Source: Actinomycetota bacterium
Lineage (GTDB): Bacteria > Actinomycetota > Actinomycetes > Streptosporangiales > Streptosporangiaceae
Length of the DNA stretch: 17,159 bases
Assembly (NCBI GenBank): GCA_003140115.1
Contig: PLIQ01000260.1
Location: 1-17,159, forward strand
Direction of reading: 5' to 3'
Of the stretch, positions 6,876-17,159 are shown piece by piece. Within the stretch, counting starts at the first letter, position 1, and the number at the start of each line of letters is the position of its first letter. The notes below the pieces were generated by a model. It was not told the DNA's origin, ran no database searches, and was given only the letters and a program-made list of their open reading frames with translations. The position numbers and the translations under genes were made by a program.

Positions 6876-8357
6876 TTAGCGCACATTCAGGCTCTCCTGC
6901 TCTAGCGCGGACAAGGCTAGCGGAACCCAGCCACTGTCCCAGCGGTGAGCCATCAAAGTAGGTGTCTGCGTGGTATGAGCCATGCCGTCCGAGGCGAGCA
7001 GCGAGTTGTAGTCCGACACGTCGGTCTCGAACCTGTTGTATCCGCCGATCCAGATCCGGTCGCTGCGGACAAACGGCGTCTTGTACGCGTTAAGGAACGC
7101 GGATGTAAGGCGGTAGTTCGCCTGATAGTTCGCATCTGAACCGTATTCGGCCTCTTCACTCGTACCGAAAGCGTCATAGCTTGCCATGTCAGCCGGGAAG
7201 TCCCATGACGCCGCGAGTGTGAACAGATCGGGGTACTTCAGCAGCAGATCCTGTGCACCCAGGCCTGATTTAGAGAACCCGAGCAGCCAGATCTGCTCGG
7301 TGCCGGTGGTGGCCAGGTTCGCCCTCACCCATGGCTCCAGTTCCGACGTCATAAAGGTCTCGTACTGGAGATCTGGATTGTTCGGATTATTCGCGTACCA
7401 CGGCTCGATTGCGAAAGAAGGCTCGATGACCGTCAGGTTGTACTGATTCTGGGCGTTGGCAGCCTCAACCGTAGCCATGCCATCTCCATAGCTAGTACCT
7501 AGGCCGGCCTCGACAGGAAGCACGAAGAGGAAATTATGCGCGACCCCCGGTGCCGGATCCGTGGGACGCAGGACTCGCAGGATCTGCGGTCCGTAGCCGT
7601 CGTCAGCGGATATCATGTTGTACGACTCGACGCCGGCTGCGTTCGTGCTGAGGTAATCAGCTTCGAAACTAGCAGTGCCACCTGACCAGTTGCTGGCCGC
7701 CGCTGTGCCAGAGGCGAGAATGCCGGGAGCGCCTGTGGCCCAGCTGGCGTCGTAGAGAGCGATTCTCTCGACGCCATTCTCGAGAAACGAGAGCGTCGAG
7801 CCAATCACCACCAGCTTCAGCTGGGTCCCAGCAGTCAGCGGACCAGACCTGTAGGTGTTGCCAAGCTGCGCAAAGTAACCGTCGGTCCGCTTGAACAGCA
7901 TGAGCTCCGGACTGCCGTCGTTCCAGTAATAGATACCGGCATATCCGTCCTGCCCGCCATCTTGGAGCCGCACCGCCGGGCCTATCCACTGCTCTCCCGT
8001 CAGCTGCGCGGACGTCACATCGACTTGCGAGTACTGATTGCTGCTGTAGCTTTCAGCAGTCCATATGTCGCCAGTTACCGTTGAGGCGTTAGTGCCGGCC
8101 GCGGCCTGCGAGGAGACAGTCAGGCCGCCAGCACTGATGTCGGTCCAGTTGGCACCGAGAGGCCCGTCAGGCTGGTCGAAGTCGTCCGAGCCGCCAACAG
8201 AAGAGGTGGCCACGTTGTCGTCGTTTTGATGGCCCGAGACCGTCCCAGCCAACGCCGCCTGGGGCAGCAGCACAGTCAGCGTGCTAACCAGCAGACAAAA
8301 GATGACAAAGGTCACAAGACGTGGGCTCATGCTTTGCGGCCTGCCGTGAAGCGCCAT
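6876..8357 (-). CDS. Secreted two-domain protein: jelly-roll module plus alpha/beta-hydrolase
   Basis: 493 residues. Residues 1-37 are a signal peptide (VTFVIFCLLVSTLTVLL, then QAALA before GTV). Residues 58-235 look like a concanavalin-type jelly-roll: DDFDQPDGPLGANW, the YSQVDVTSAQL strands, GYAGIYYWNDG, LKLVVIGSTLSFLENGV. Residues 240-490 are an esterase-like alpha/beta-hydrolase: YNMISADDGYGPQILRVLRP, FLFVLPVEAG, WLLGFSKSGLGAQDLLLKYP with probable nucleophile Ser362 in a G-x-S-x-S elbow, SWDFPADM, and HRWDSGW with His471 as candidate base. A secreted carbohydrate or polymer esterase is the best guess; substrate not determinable. ATG 8357 is preferred over the far-upstream TTG: a TACAAT box lies nine bases before it, giving an almost leaderless message; GTG 8360 is equally possible. 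Third codon positions are visibly AT-richer than in neighbouring genes, a sign of transfer. Confidence 0.83.
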   Translation of the reverse strand: MALHGRPQSMSPRLVTFVIFCLLVSTLTVLLPQAALAGTVSGHQNDDNVATSSVGGSDDFDQPDGPLGANWTDISAGGLTVSSQAAAGTNASTVTGDIWTAESYSSNQYSQVDVTSAQLTGEQWIGPAVRLQDGGQDGYAGIYYWNDGSPELMLFKRTDGYFAQLGNTYRSGPLTAGTQLKLVVIGSTLSFLENGVERIALYDASWATGAPGILASGTAAASNWSGGTASFEADYLSTNAAGVESYNMISADDGYGPQILRVLRPTDPAPGVAHNFLFVLPVEAGLGTSYGDGMATVEAANAQNQYNLTVIEPSFAIEPWYANNPNNPDLQYETFMTSELEPWVRANLATTGTEQIWLLGFSKSGLGAQDLLLKYPDLFTLAASWDFPADMASYDAFGTSEEAEYGSDANYQANYRLTSAFLNAYKTPFVRSDRIWIGGYNRFETDVSDYNSLLASDGMAHTTQTPTLMAHRWDSGWVPLALSALEQESLNVR

Positions 8358-8360
8358 CAC

Positions 8361-8372
8361 ACAATGATTGTA
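8361..8372 (-). promoter_or_regulatory. -10 box TACAAT overlapped by a perfect palindrome
   Basis: On the minus strand TACAAT (8372-8367) lies nine bases before ATG 8357, so transcription should start at about GTG 8360/ATG 8357. The plus-strand string ACAATGATTGT (8361-8371) is a perfect 5-1-5 palindrome covering most of the box and extending toward the start. A protein bound there would block transcription. The -35 is poor (CTCTTG with a 17-base spacer). Confidence 0.5.
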
Positions 8373-8523
8373 GCGTTGGAGGCGCTGATCAAGAGCTCGC
8401 GGCAATGATAGTCATGAACATTTCCTCTCATTTACTTTAAGTTGTCATCACCATCGTCACAGATATTTCTCCCATCCCCCAGAGGAGAATTCCCTGTCTA
8501 GAGGGAGGCTTTTTCCCCGTTCC

Positions 8524-8595
8524 TTTGGACCTGGTTATTCCGGCCCGGGTCTTTTGGCCTGGTTTCCTTTCCCGCCGGGTCTTCCGGCCCGGGCC
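8524..8595. repeat. Imperfect tandem repeat with palindromic ends downstream of folP2
   Basis: TTTGGACCTGGTT (8524-8536) recurs as TTTGGCCTGGTT (8553-8564). The exact 12-mer TTCCGGCCCGGG occurs at 8538-8549 and 8582-8593, with a third partial copy CCGCCGGGTCTT between them. The last copy is part of GGCCCGGGCC (8586-8595), a perfect palindrome touching the folP2 stop codon. It could serve as a transcription end or simply be a local duplication. Confidence 0.6.
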
Positions 8596-10943
<2,348 letters not shown>

Positions 10944-10951
10944 TGACAGGT

Positions 10952-11446
10952 CTACATCGCGTTGAGCCAGCGGACGGGGGCGCCGTCGGCGGCGCGGCGG
11001 AACGGCTCTAGCTCGTTGTCCCAGGCCGTGCCGAGCAGCCGGCCGAACTCGTCCTCCAGCGACGCGAGGCCCGCCTGCAGGGCCAGCGTCATGGCGGCGC
11101 GGAGCCGGTTCTCCGGTACCACGATGTCGCCGTTGGCCGCGGTCACGGCGGTGAAGATGCCGAGGTCAGGCGTGTAACAGTGCCGGACGCCGTCACAGCC
11201 GGGCGAGCTGTCCTCGGTGACCTCGAACCTGAGCCGGTTCCACCCGGCCAGCTCGGACGCGATCGCTCCTGCCGTGCCCGGCCGCGCCTGCCAGGTGAGC
11301 TCGGCCCGTAGCGAGCCCGGGGAGGCCGGCTGGCTGACCCAGGGCATGCTTACGGGCGCCCCCACTATTCGCGCAACTGCCCACTCGACGTGCGAGCAGA
11401 GCGCCGGGGGCGCGGAATGAACGTACAGAACACCTTGTGCGGACAC
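10952..11446 (-). CDS. DUF3145 family protein
   Basis: A 164-residue member of a small family (DUF3145) that I know only from actinomycetes, with no established function. Recognisable segments: GVLYVHSAPPALCSHVEWAV at the N-terminus, the LTWQARPGTAG and WNRLRFEVTEDSSPG region, YTPDLGIFTAVTAANGDI, and the end LLGTAWDNELEPFRRAADGAPVRWL. It has no signal peptide or membrane segment, so it is probably cytoplasmic. Start is GTG 11446, which gives the normal family N-terminus and has TAGGAGG four to five bases upstream; a longer reading from 11491 would overlap lnt. It follows lnt by 41 bp on the same strand, so it can be co-transcribed, but its strong ribosome site also allows separate expression. 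Nothing in the sequence points to a reaction or ligand. Confidence 0.88.
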   Translation of the reverse strand: MSAQGVLYVHSAPPALCSHVEWAVARIVGAPVSMPWVSQPASPGSLRAELTWQARPGTAGAIASELAGWNRLRFEVTEDSSPGCDGVRHCYTPDLGIFTAVTAANGDIVVPENRLRAAMTLALQAGLASLEDEFGRLLGTAWDNELEPFRRAADGAPVRWLNAM

Positions 11447-11487
11447 CGTGCCTCCTAAGACGAAGTTCGCCTTCCCCAGCGGCCTCG

Positions 11488-13191
11488 TCAACGTGGCACG
11501 GACTGCCCTATGTATTCTGCCTCATGGCCGCCGTCAGCACCAGTTCTCCGGCCAGGAAGACCATGTGAATTCGCAAACATAACCAGCGCCGCGGCCACGA
11601 CGACGGCCAGCGCGGCCCAGGGCACGTAGTCGCCGAGCCGATCATAAATGGTCCGGGCCGAGGCCGCGGGCAGCCCCAGCCGGACGGTGACGACGCCGTG
11701 CTCGTCCTGGCCCATCCAGGCCAGCAGCCGACCCCGGGCGTCGTAGGCCACCGAGTCACCGGTCAGCGCGGCCTGGACCACCGGGCGGCCGGTTTCGGCC
11801 GCCCGTACCGCCCCGAGCGAGGCGTGCTGGTCTGGTCCCCAGGTGCCTTGGAAGGTGGGCGTGGCCGACTGGTACACGATCAGCTGGGCACCCAGGTCGG
11901 TGTCGACCCGGGACATGTCGGGGAACGCGGACTCGAAGCAGATCAGCACGCCGATCGGCAGCGGGCGGCCTTGCCGGTCCGTCGCGTACAGCAGGTGCGC
12001 GCCGGGGCCGGGAATCATGTTCGATGACGCCGCCTTGCTGATCTTGGTCAGCCAGCCGAGCTCCTGCCGGAACGGTATGTACTCACCGAACGGCACGAGC
12101 CGGGTCTTGACGTAGATGCCCTTGATCCCGGTCGGGCTGACCAGGACTGACCACTTCTCGTGGCCCTTGCCGGGGACCGTGGTGTCCTGGTTGACCAGGA
12201 GGTCGGCCCCGTCGGCCACCGACAGCGCCTCGAACTGGCGCAGCGTGGCGGCGTATTTGGGCTCGGTGAGGTCGACCCCGATGCTGCTCTCGCCCCAGAC
12301 GATCAGGTCGGGTCGTACTCCGCCCAGCGTGGCGCCCCGGCTCAGCTCGGCGGTCAGCGTCTGCGACGCGTGCGCGGCGAGGCTCGCGTTGCTGATCACG
12401 CCCGGCTGCACCAGGGCGATCGTGACCTGCCGGACCGCGGGACTGGGCGGGGTGAGCGCGAACGCCAGCGGCCCGGCGAAGACGCTGGCCAGCCCGGCGG
12501 CCACGCCGAGGGCGGCCAGGCCCCACCGCCAGGAGGCTCCGGGCAGGACGGCCGCGCCCACCCGCGGCAGGGACGTCAGCAGCAGCACGACGGCCACGTT
12601 GCACAGCACCAGCACGAAGCTGATCAGCCAGACTCCGCCCACCGCGGCGAGGGCCAGGATCGCGGGATGCTGCCACTGGCTGACGCCCAACACCGCCCAC
12701 GGGCCGCCCAGGGCCTGCCAGGATCGCAGCCACTCAGTGAGCAGCCAGCCGCTGGGCACCACCACCAGCGCGGCCAGCGCCCGCGGCCAGCTCAGCGGAG
12801 GCCGCAGCAGCTTTTGCGCGGCCACCCCGAACGGCACCCACAACACGCCGAACACCGCGGCGACCAAGAGCACACCGGGCCCGATCTCCGGCGCCATCCA
12901 GTACAGGGCGGCGATCAGGTAGCCCGCCCCCAGCCACCAGGCGCGCACCCCGCCCTCGCGCGCGGTGGGCGACCTGACGATCAGCACCAGGCCGGGAACC
13001 AGGCCGAACCAGGCCAGGAACTCCAAATTGGCGTCGGGGAAGGTGAGGACAAGCAGAGCGCCGCACAGCAGCATCAGGAACCGGACCGACCTGATCCACC
13101 TCACCGGCTTCACCAGCGCGCTGTGCAGCCCCACATTCCTATTGTCGGCCGTCCTGGTCGCCCGGCGCGACACCGGGTGCTCCCGGCGCAT
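11488..13191 (-). CDS. lnt: Apolipoprotein N-acyltransferase
   Basis: Membrane enzyme of 567 residues that adds the third acyl chain to the N-terminal cysteine of lipoproteins. About six to seven hydrophobic helices occupy residues 36-250. A nitrilase-type domain (255-515), facing outside, carries the expected triad: Glu301 in WGESSIG, Lys362 in VKTRLVPFGEYIP, Cys418 in ICFESAFP. A final helix at about 530-550 (WAALAVVVAAALVMF) is followed by a polar tail. All three catalytic residues are present, so it should be active. In mycobacteria the domain is often fused to the dolichol-phosphate mannosyltransferase Ppm1; here it is alone. ATG 13191 lies 3 bp past the stop of the HAD gene, with no clear Shine-Dalgarno, so translation is probably coupled. 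GTG 13131 is an alternative start. Confidence 0.94.
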   Translation of the reverse strand: MRREHPVSRRATRTADNRNVGLHSALVKPVRWIRSVRFLMLLCGALLVLTFPDANLEFLAWFGLVPGLVLIVRSPTAREGGVRAWWLGAGYLIAALYWMAPEIGPGVLLVAAVFGVLWVPFGVAAQKLLRPPLSWPRALAALVVVPSGWLLTEWLRSWQALGGPWAVLGVSQWQHPAILALAAVGGVWLISFVLVLCNVAVVLLLTSLPRVGAAVLPGASWRWGLAALGVAAGLASVFAGPLAFALTPPSPAVRQVTIALVQPGVISNASLAAHASQTLTAELSRGATLGGVRPDLIVWGESSIGVDLTEPKYAATLRQFEALSVADGADLLVNQDTTVPGKGHEKWSVLVSPTGIKGIYVKTRLVPFGEYIPFRQELGWLTKISKAASSNMIPGPGAHLLYATDRQGRPLPIGVLICFESAFPDMSRVDTDLGAQLIVYQSATPTFQGTWGPDQHASLGAVRAAETGRPVVQAALTGDSVAYDARGRLLAWMGQDEHGVVTVRLGLPAASARTIYDRLGDYVPWAALAVVVAAALVMFANSHGLPGRRTGADGGHEAEYIGQSVPR

Positions 13192-13194
13192 CAG

Positions 13195-13854
13195 TCAGCC
13201 GGTTGCCAGCGCCGCCACGGCATCGGCGGTCAGCCCGGCCAGGCTGGGCAGGATCAGGTCGGCCTGGGCCAGGGCGTCCGGGTCCGGCGGGTACTGCGGC
13301 TGCGGGATCGCGATGACCCGCAGGCCCGCGGCGGCGGCCGAGCGGAGCCCGTTCGAGGAATCCTCCACCGCCGCGCAGTCCGCCGGCGGGCAGCCCAGCG
13401 CGGCGGTCACGGCCAGGTAGATGTCCGGGGCGGGCTTGCCGAGCGCCACCTGCTCGGTCGACATCACGGCCGCGAAGCACGAGCGCAGGCCGGCGGCCTG
13501 GAGCACGGTCTCGATCAGCACCGCGGGCGCCGAACTTGCCACGGCGAGCGGCCAGCGCGCGGCGATCCGGTGTACCGCGTCCACGGCGCCGTCCATGAGC
13601 GGCACGTGTGTGGCGTAGCGGGCGGTCATCCGGTCGATGACCTCGCTCGCGACCTGGCCCGGAGGCAGGCCGACCCCGAGGTCCTCACTCAGGTACCTGG
13701 CCCATTCCGGCGTGCTCATGCCCATGAGCCGACGCTGCGCGTCCGGGGTCCAGTGCCCGCCCCGTTCGGCGACCAGGCCCCGGCGGACCTGCTCCCAAAC
13801 CGGCTCGGAGTCGATCAGTACCCCGTCCAGGTCGAACACGACCGCCTTGATCAT
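13195..13854 (-). CDS. HAD-superfamily phosphatase / phosphomutase-like hydrolase
   Basis: 219 residues, a full HAD subfamily IA protein with the alpha-helical cap. Motif I is VVFDLDGVLIDSEP (nucleophile Asp8, acid/base Asp10). The cap region includes RRLMGMSTPEW. Motif II is VASSAP, motif III the lysine of GKPAPDIYL, motif IV VEDSSNG. The DGVLIDSEPVW and STPEW pattern is shared by beta-phosphoglucomutase-like enzymes and by sugar-phosphate or nucleotide phosphatases, and I cannot choose between them. ATG 13854 starts directly at the first strand, as is usual. It lies 49 bp after coxM and 3 bp before lnt on the same strand, so it is probably the first or middle gene of a HAD-lnt(-DUF3145) unit. 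The upstream gap has no obvious promoter. No link between its substrate and lipoprotein acylation can be read from the sequence. Confidence 0.88.
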   Translation of the reverse strand: MIKAVVFDLDGVLIDSEPVWEQVRRGLVAERGGHWTPDAQRRLMGMSTPEWARYLSEDLGVGLPPGQVASEVIDRMTARYATHVPLMDGAVDAVHRIAARWPLAVASSAPAVLIETVLQAAGLRSCFAAVMSTEQVALGKPAPDIYLAVTAALGCPPADCAAVEDSSNGLRSAAAAGLRVIAIPQPQYPPDPDALAQADLILPSLAGLTADAVAALATG

Positions 13855-13903
13855 GGGCGCAGACCACGTTTCGTTCGGTAATGAAGGTCGTGGACCATCC
13901 CGG

Positions 13904-14722
13904 CTAGGCGCGCGAACTGGCCTCGGTGAGGGCACGGGAGACGAGGACCCGGGCCAGGTGCTCGCGGTACTCGCGGCTGGCGCGGATGTCGGAGGCGGCG
14001 CTGGTGCCCTCGGCGGCGTGCGCGGCGGCGTCGGCGGACGAGGCCCCGTCCGCCAGGGCCGCCTCGACGGTGGCGGCGCGTAGCGGGGTCCCGCCCATGT
14101 TGACCAGCGCGACCCGGCGGCCCTGGACGGCCACCCCGACGATGGCCCAGTCGATGGCACGCTGGGTGAACTTCTGGAAGGACCAGCCCGTGGCGGCGGG
14201 CTTGGGTACCCGGATCTCGGTGAGCAGCTCCCCTGGCTCGAGGACGGTCTCGAACAGGCCCTCGAAGAATTCTCCGATACCGATCTCCCGGGCGCCGTCG
14301 GTGCCCCGGGCCACCAGCGTGGCGTCCAGCGCGAGCAGCACGGCGGGCAGGTCCGAGGCGGGGTCGGCGTGGGCCACCGAGCCGCCGATCGTACCTCGGT
14401 GCCGGATCTGCGGGTCGCCGACCTGCCCGGCCGCGTGCGCGAGCAGCGGCAGCTCGCGGGCCAGCAGATCGGAGTGCTCGACGTCGTGGTGCCTGGTCAG
14501 CGCGCCGATCGCGACGTACGAGCCCTGGTCGGTGACGTAGGACAGGTCGCGCAGCCCGCCCAGGTCGATGATCACTTCGGGGGCGGCCAGCCGGAGCTTC
14601 ATCAGCGGCAGCAGTGAATGGCCGCCGGCCAGGTACTTCGCCTCCTCGCCGTATTCAGCGGCTAGGTCGCAGGCCTCCTCGGCCGAGCCTGCCCGCTTGT
14701 AGATAAACGATGAGGGGATCAC
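13904..14722 (-). CDS. Molybdenum hydroxylase FAD-binding medium subunit (CoxM-like)
   Basis: Medium subunit of a xanthine oxidase-family dehydrogenase, 272 residues. It passes electrons from the [2Fe-2S] subunit to FAD and on to the acceptor. Seen: [16 protein letters not shown], the FAD-binding [14 protein letters not shown] (32-45), [18 protein letters not shown], and the second FAD loop [18 protein letters not shown] (108-124). Then comes the CO-dehydrogenase flavoprotein C-terminal domain ([36 protein letters not shown]). GTG 14722 overlaps the TGA of coxS in the sequence GTGA, so translation is coupled. It is the last structural gene of the set; none of the usual maturation genes (coxD/E/F/G) follow here, and a HAD gene starts 49 bp later. 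Cytoplasmic or membrane-associated, as part of an L2S2M2 complex by family precedent. Confidence 0.92.
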   Translation of the reverse strand: MIPSSFIYKRAGSAEEACDLAAEYGEEAKYLAGGHSLLPLMKLRLAAPEVIIDLGGLRDLSYVTDQGSYVAIGALTRHHDVEHSDLLARELPLLAHAAGQVGDPQIRHRGTIGGSVAHADPASDLPAVLLALDATLVARGTDGAREIGIGEFFEGLFETVLEPGELLTEIRVPKPAATGWSFQKFTQRAIDWAIVGVAVQGRRVALVNMGGTPLRAATVEAALADGASSADAAAHAAEGTSAASDIRASREYREHLARVLVSRALTEASSRA

Positions 14723-15180
14723 GAGGACACCTCCGCGGCCGCGAGGGCGGCCCTGACGATGTTGTGGTAACCAGTGCACCGGCACAGGTTGCCTTCCAGC
14801 CCGATCCGTACCTGCTCCTCGGTGGGGTGCGGGTTCTCCTTGAGCAGCGACACGATGGCCATCACCATGCCCGGCGTGCAGAAACCGCACTGCAGACCGT
14901 GCTGCTCGTGGAAGGCCTGCTGCACCGGGTGCATCGTGCCGTTGCTGGCCAGGCCCTCCACGGTGGTGATCTCGTGCCCGCTGGCCTGGGCGGCGAGCAC
15001 CGTGCACGACTTCACAGACTCGCCGTCGAGCAGCACCGTACAGGCCCCGCAGGAGGTGGTGTCGCAGCCGATGTTCGTCGCGGTGAGGTCGGCTACGTCG
15101 CGCAGGAAGTGCACGAGCAACAGGCGGTCCTCGACGTCCGCGGTGATCTCCTTGCCGTTGACCGTCAGGTCCACCTTCAC
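14719..15180 (-). CDS. Molybdenum hydroxylase [2Fe-2S] small subunit (CoxS-like)
   Basis: Iron-sulfur subunit of 153 residues. It has the two standard clusters. The plant-ferredoxin-type N-terminal domain has Cys39, 44, 47 and 59 ([17 protein letters not shown], then SC). The helical second domain has Cys98, 101, 133 and 135 ([24 protein letters not shown]). All eight ligands are present, so electron transfer from the molybdenum centre to FAD should work. Start is GTG 15180, overlapping the TGA of the large-subunit gene as GTGA; it ends in another GTGA overlap with coxM. The three subunits are therefore translated in the order L, S, M from one message. Length is close to family norm (about 150-165). 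Confidence 0.95.
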   Translation of the reverse strand: MKVDLTVNGKEITADVEDRLLLVHFLRDVADLTATNIGCDTTSCGACTVLLDGESVKSCTVLAAQASGHEITTVEGLASNGTMHPVQQAFHEQHGLQCGFCTPGMVMAIVSLLKENPHPTEEQVRIGLEGNLCRCTGYHNIVRAALAAAEVSS

Positions 15181-17159
15181 TGGTTACTCGCTTTCCATGC
15201 CTCGTTGATCGCTGTCCATACTCGCTGCGGCGTGGCCGGCATGTCGATGTGCCTGATCCCGAGGTGGGATACGGCGTCGATGACCGCGTTCTGGATGGCG
15301 GGCGTCGAGCCGATCGTCCCCGCCTCGCCGATGCCCTTCGCGCCCAGTGGGTTCAGGTCGGTCGGCGTCTCGCTGGAGGCCAGCTCGAAGCTGGGCAGGT
15401 CAGGCGCGGAGATGGCCGCGTAGTCGGCCAGCGTGGAGGTCAGCGGATTGCCGTCGACGTCGTAGAGCACCTCTTCGAGCAGGGCCTGGGCGGCGCCCTG
15501 GGCGATCCCGCCGTGCCGCTGGCCCTCGGTGAGCACCGGGTTCAGCACCGTTCCGGCGTCGTCGACGGTCACGTGCCGCAACATCTTCACCTGGCCGGTC
15601 TCGGTGTCGACTTCCACCACGGACACGTGGGTTCCGAACGGGAACGTGGGCCGCTCCTGAGTGAAGCTCACGTCGGCGATCAGGCTGCCGCCGCTGGTAT
15701 GACCGGCGACCTGAGCCCAGGACAGGGCCGTATCCGGGTCGCCGCGCACCTGCCACAGCCCGGTGCTCGTGTCGAGCACCACGTCGGCTTCGGCTGCCTC
15801 GAGCATCGCCGCGGCATGCTGCCGCGCCTCGTCCTTGACCTCGATCGCCGCCTTGTGGACGGCCGAGCCGCCGAGCTGCAGCGACCGGGAGCCGTAGGTG
15901 CCGACACCAACCGGGATCAGGTCGGTGTCACCGTGGATGACTGTGACCTGATCCATCGGGATGCCGAGCTCGTCTTGGACCAGCATGGCCCACGCGGTGT
16001 GGTGCCCCTGGCCGTGCGCCGAGCTGCCGGTGTAGACGGTGACAGAGCCGTTGTCCGTCACCTCGATCTTGGCGGTCTCGCCGGCGTCCGGGTCCGGCGC
16101 GGTGATCTCGACGTAGGAGGACAAGCCGATACCGAGTTGCTTGGGGTCACCGCGGTCGCGCCGACGCCGCTGTTCCTCGCGGAGCTGCGTATAGCCAGCC
16201 GCCGCCAAGGCCTTGTCCAGCGCCTCCTCGTAGTGGCCGGTGTCGTACATGGCGCCGGTCTTGGTCTGGAAGGGGAACTTGTCCGGGGCGATGAAGTTGC
16301 GTCGCCTGACCTCCGCCGGGTCCATGCCGATCTCGGCGGCGAACAGGTCGACCGCGCGCTCGATGGCCGCGGTGGCTTCGGGCCGGCCGGCCCCCCGGTA
16401 GGCGGCGATCGGCGTCGTGTTGGTGACGGCCTGCCGAAACCCGGCTTGTACGTCCGGGATGTCGTACACGCCGGGTGCCATCAGACAGGTCAGGAACGGC
16501 AGGAGTCCGCCGATGCGCTGGTAGGCGCCGGCGTCCTGGATGACGTCGATGCGGTAGGCGAGGATGCGGCCGTCCCGGCTGCCGCCGATCTTTATGTGCT
16601 GCAGCTGGGCGCGGCCCTGCGTCATCCCGACCAGGTTCTCGCTGCGGGTCTCGGCCCAGCGCAGCGCCCGGCCGATTTTCCTGGCTGCCCAGGCGATCGT
16701 GATCGTCTCCCGGTCGATGCCGATCTTGGCGCCGAACCCGCCGCCCACGTCGGGCACTATCACCCGGATTTGGTCCGGCTCCATGCCCAGGGCCCCGGCC
16801 AGGATGAACCGGCTCACCTGCGCGTTCTGCGAGCTGGCCCAGACGGTTAGCTTGCCGTTCTCGTAGCCGGCGGCCGCGGCCCGCCCCTCCATCGGGAGGC
16901 AGGCGACCCGCTGGTTGACGATCTCCTGCTCGACGACCACGTCGCAGGCGTCGAAGGGCGCGTCGTCCGTCGGCACGGGGTTCACTACCGCGATGTTCGT
17001 GCCGGCGGCAGGGAACAGCAGGGTCTGGTCGGCGACGGCGGCGGCCGGTCCCAGCACCACCGGCAGCGGCTCGTAGTCCACGACGACCAGGTCGGCTGCG
17101 TCCTCGCCCTGGTAGCCGTTATCTGTAATCACCACCGCTACCGGCTCACCGACGAACCG
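15177..17159 (-). CDS. Molybdenum hydroxylase large subunit (form II CoxL-like), 5' end outside window
   Basis: The C-terminal 660 residues of a molybdopterin-binding subunit of about 780-800. The visible part begins [12 protein letters not shown], which lies in the first conserved domain. Further: [10 protein letters not shown], the [10 protein letters not shown] cofactor loop, [30 protein letters not shown], and [10 protein letters not shown] with the active-site Glu (codon 15324-15326). The active-site loop is AYRGAGR (16383-16403), which defines form II or CoxL-like enzymes; true form I CO dehydrogenases have AYxCSFR with a copper-binding Cys. The enzyme probably hydroxylates an aldehyde, purine or N-heterocycle, and CO oxidation is unlikely or slow. 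No signal peptide can be assessed. The subunit order L-S-M differs from the M-S-L and S-L-M orders usual for form I and form II sets. It ends in a 3-base overlap of stop and next start. Confidence 0.93.
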   Translation of the reverse strand, partial: RFVGEPVAVVITDNGYQGEDAADLVVVDYEPLPVVLGPAAAVADQTLLFPAAGTNIAVVNPVPTDDAPFDACDVVVEQEIVNQRVACLPMEGRAAAAGYENGKLTVWASSQNAQVSRFILAGALGMEPDQIRVIVPDVGGGFGAKIGIDRETITIAWAARKIGRALRWAETRSENLVGMTQGRAQLQHIKIGGSRDGRILAYRIDVIQDAGAYQRIGGLLPFLTCLMAPGVYDIPDVQAGFRQAVTNTTPIAAYRGAGRPEATAAIERAVDLFAAEIGMDPAEVRRRNFIAPDKFPFQTKTGAMYDTGHYEEALDKALAAAGYTQLREEQRRRRDRGDPKQLGIGLSSYVEITAPDPDAGETAKIEVTDNGSVTVYTGSSAHGQGHHTAWAMLVQDELGIPMDQVTVIHGDTDLIPVGVGTYGSRSLQLGGSAVHKAAIEVKDEARQHAAAMLEAAEADVVLDTSTGLWQVRGDPDTALSWAQVAGHTSGGSLIADVSFTQERPTFPFGTHVSVVEVDTETGQVKMLRHVTVDDAGTVLNPVLTEGQRHGGIAQGAAQALLEEVLYDVDGNPLTSTLADYAAISAPDLPSFELASSETPTDLNPLGAKGIGEAGTIGSTPAIQNAVIDAVSHLGIRHIDMPATPQRVWTAINEAWKASNQ

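Noticed and set aside
6680..6886. Small minus-strand gene of 68 residues in the intergenic region
   Set aside because: It overlaps the end of the esterase-like gene, has no ribosome site and resembles no family known to me.
5447..6961. Plus-strand continuation of the TetR frame as a fused functional domain
   Set aside because: Its sequence is the antisense image of the beta-helix gene, rich in D/V/A/G/R with no family features; the minus strand has a signal peptide and regular beta-helix repeats.
8484..8517. Plus-strand terminator: TCCCT-GTCTAG-AGGGA followed by GGCTTTTT
   Set aside because: The stem is only five pairs and no plus-strand gene ends upstream, so it has nothing to terminate; kept only as a curiosity.
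8524..8595. CRISPR-like array
   Set aside because: Only two to three imperfect GC-rich copies with no regular spacers and no cas genes.
12160..13881. Long plus-strand reading (573 residues) opposite lnt and the HAD gene
   Set aside because: It is Gln/His/Arg/Gly-rich antisense shadow; the minus strand carries complete Lnt and HAD catalytic motifs.
15249..16850. Long plus-strand reading (533 residues) opposite coxL
   Set aside because: Compositionally a shadow of the molybdenum hydroxylase large subunit, whose motifs are intact on the minus strand.
15177..17159. Calling the operon aerobic CO dehydrogenase
   Set aside because: The active-site loop is AYRGAGR, lacking the Cys-containing form I motif.

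Overview
High-GC DNA with actinomycete gene families throughout: an actinobacterial-type ferrochelatase, FolP2, a GuaB1-type GMP reductase, a DUF3145 protein, a stand-alone apolipoprotein N-acyltransferase and a CoxL/CoxS/CoxM hydroxylase. GTG starts and apparently leaderless promoters are common. The source is an actinomycete (Actinomycetota), most likely a soil lineage; I would not name a genus from sequence alone. There are fifteen protein genes, two of them cut by the window edges. I see no RNA genes, CRISPR array, transposase or integrase.

Left part (1-4735). A ferrochelatase gene runs off the left edge and is divergent from a 12-helix MFS transporter. The transporter converges on a secreted lytic transglycosylase with an unusual N-terminal half. 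A winged-helix protein of the AlkZ-like DNA glycosylase family follows, carrying a Q-A-Q motif. It is divergent from a TetR regulator across 75 bp.

Accessory insert (about 5440 to 8410). The TetR frame has no stop where it should end and reads on antisense through its neighbour. That neighbour is a secreted or lipid-anchored beta-helix protein, and beyond it lies a secreted two-domain esterase-like protein. The esterase gene is visibly less GC-biased than its surroundings, and the spacers here are AT-richer. The simplest reading is an acquired segment whose left junction removed the TetR stop codon.

Core part (8524-13854). FolP2 (a dihydropteroate synthase paralogue with altered substrate loops) and GuaB1 (a GMP reductase-like enzyme with CBS domains) are divergent and seem to share a palindromic -10 hexamer. 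GuaB1 converges on a DUF3145 gene, which lies downstream of lnt and a HAD hydrolase on the minus strand. HAD and lnt are separated by 3 bp.

Right part (13904-17159). A molybdenum hydroxylase operon in the order coxL-coxS-coxM, with 4-base stop/start overlaps at both junctions, runs off the right edge. The large subunit has the form II motif AYRGAGR rather than the CO dehydrogenase form I motif, so its substrate is unknown. HAD, lnt and DUF3145 follow on the same strand with short gaps and may be partly co-transcribed with it.
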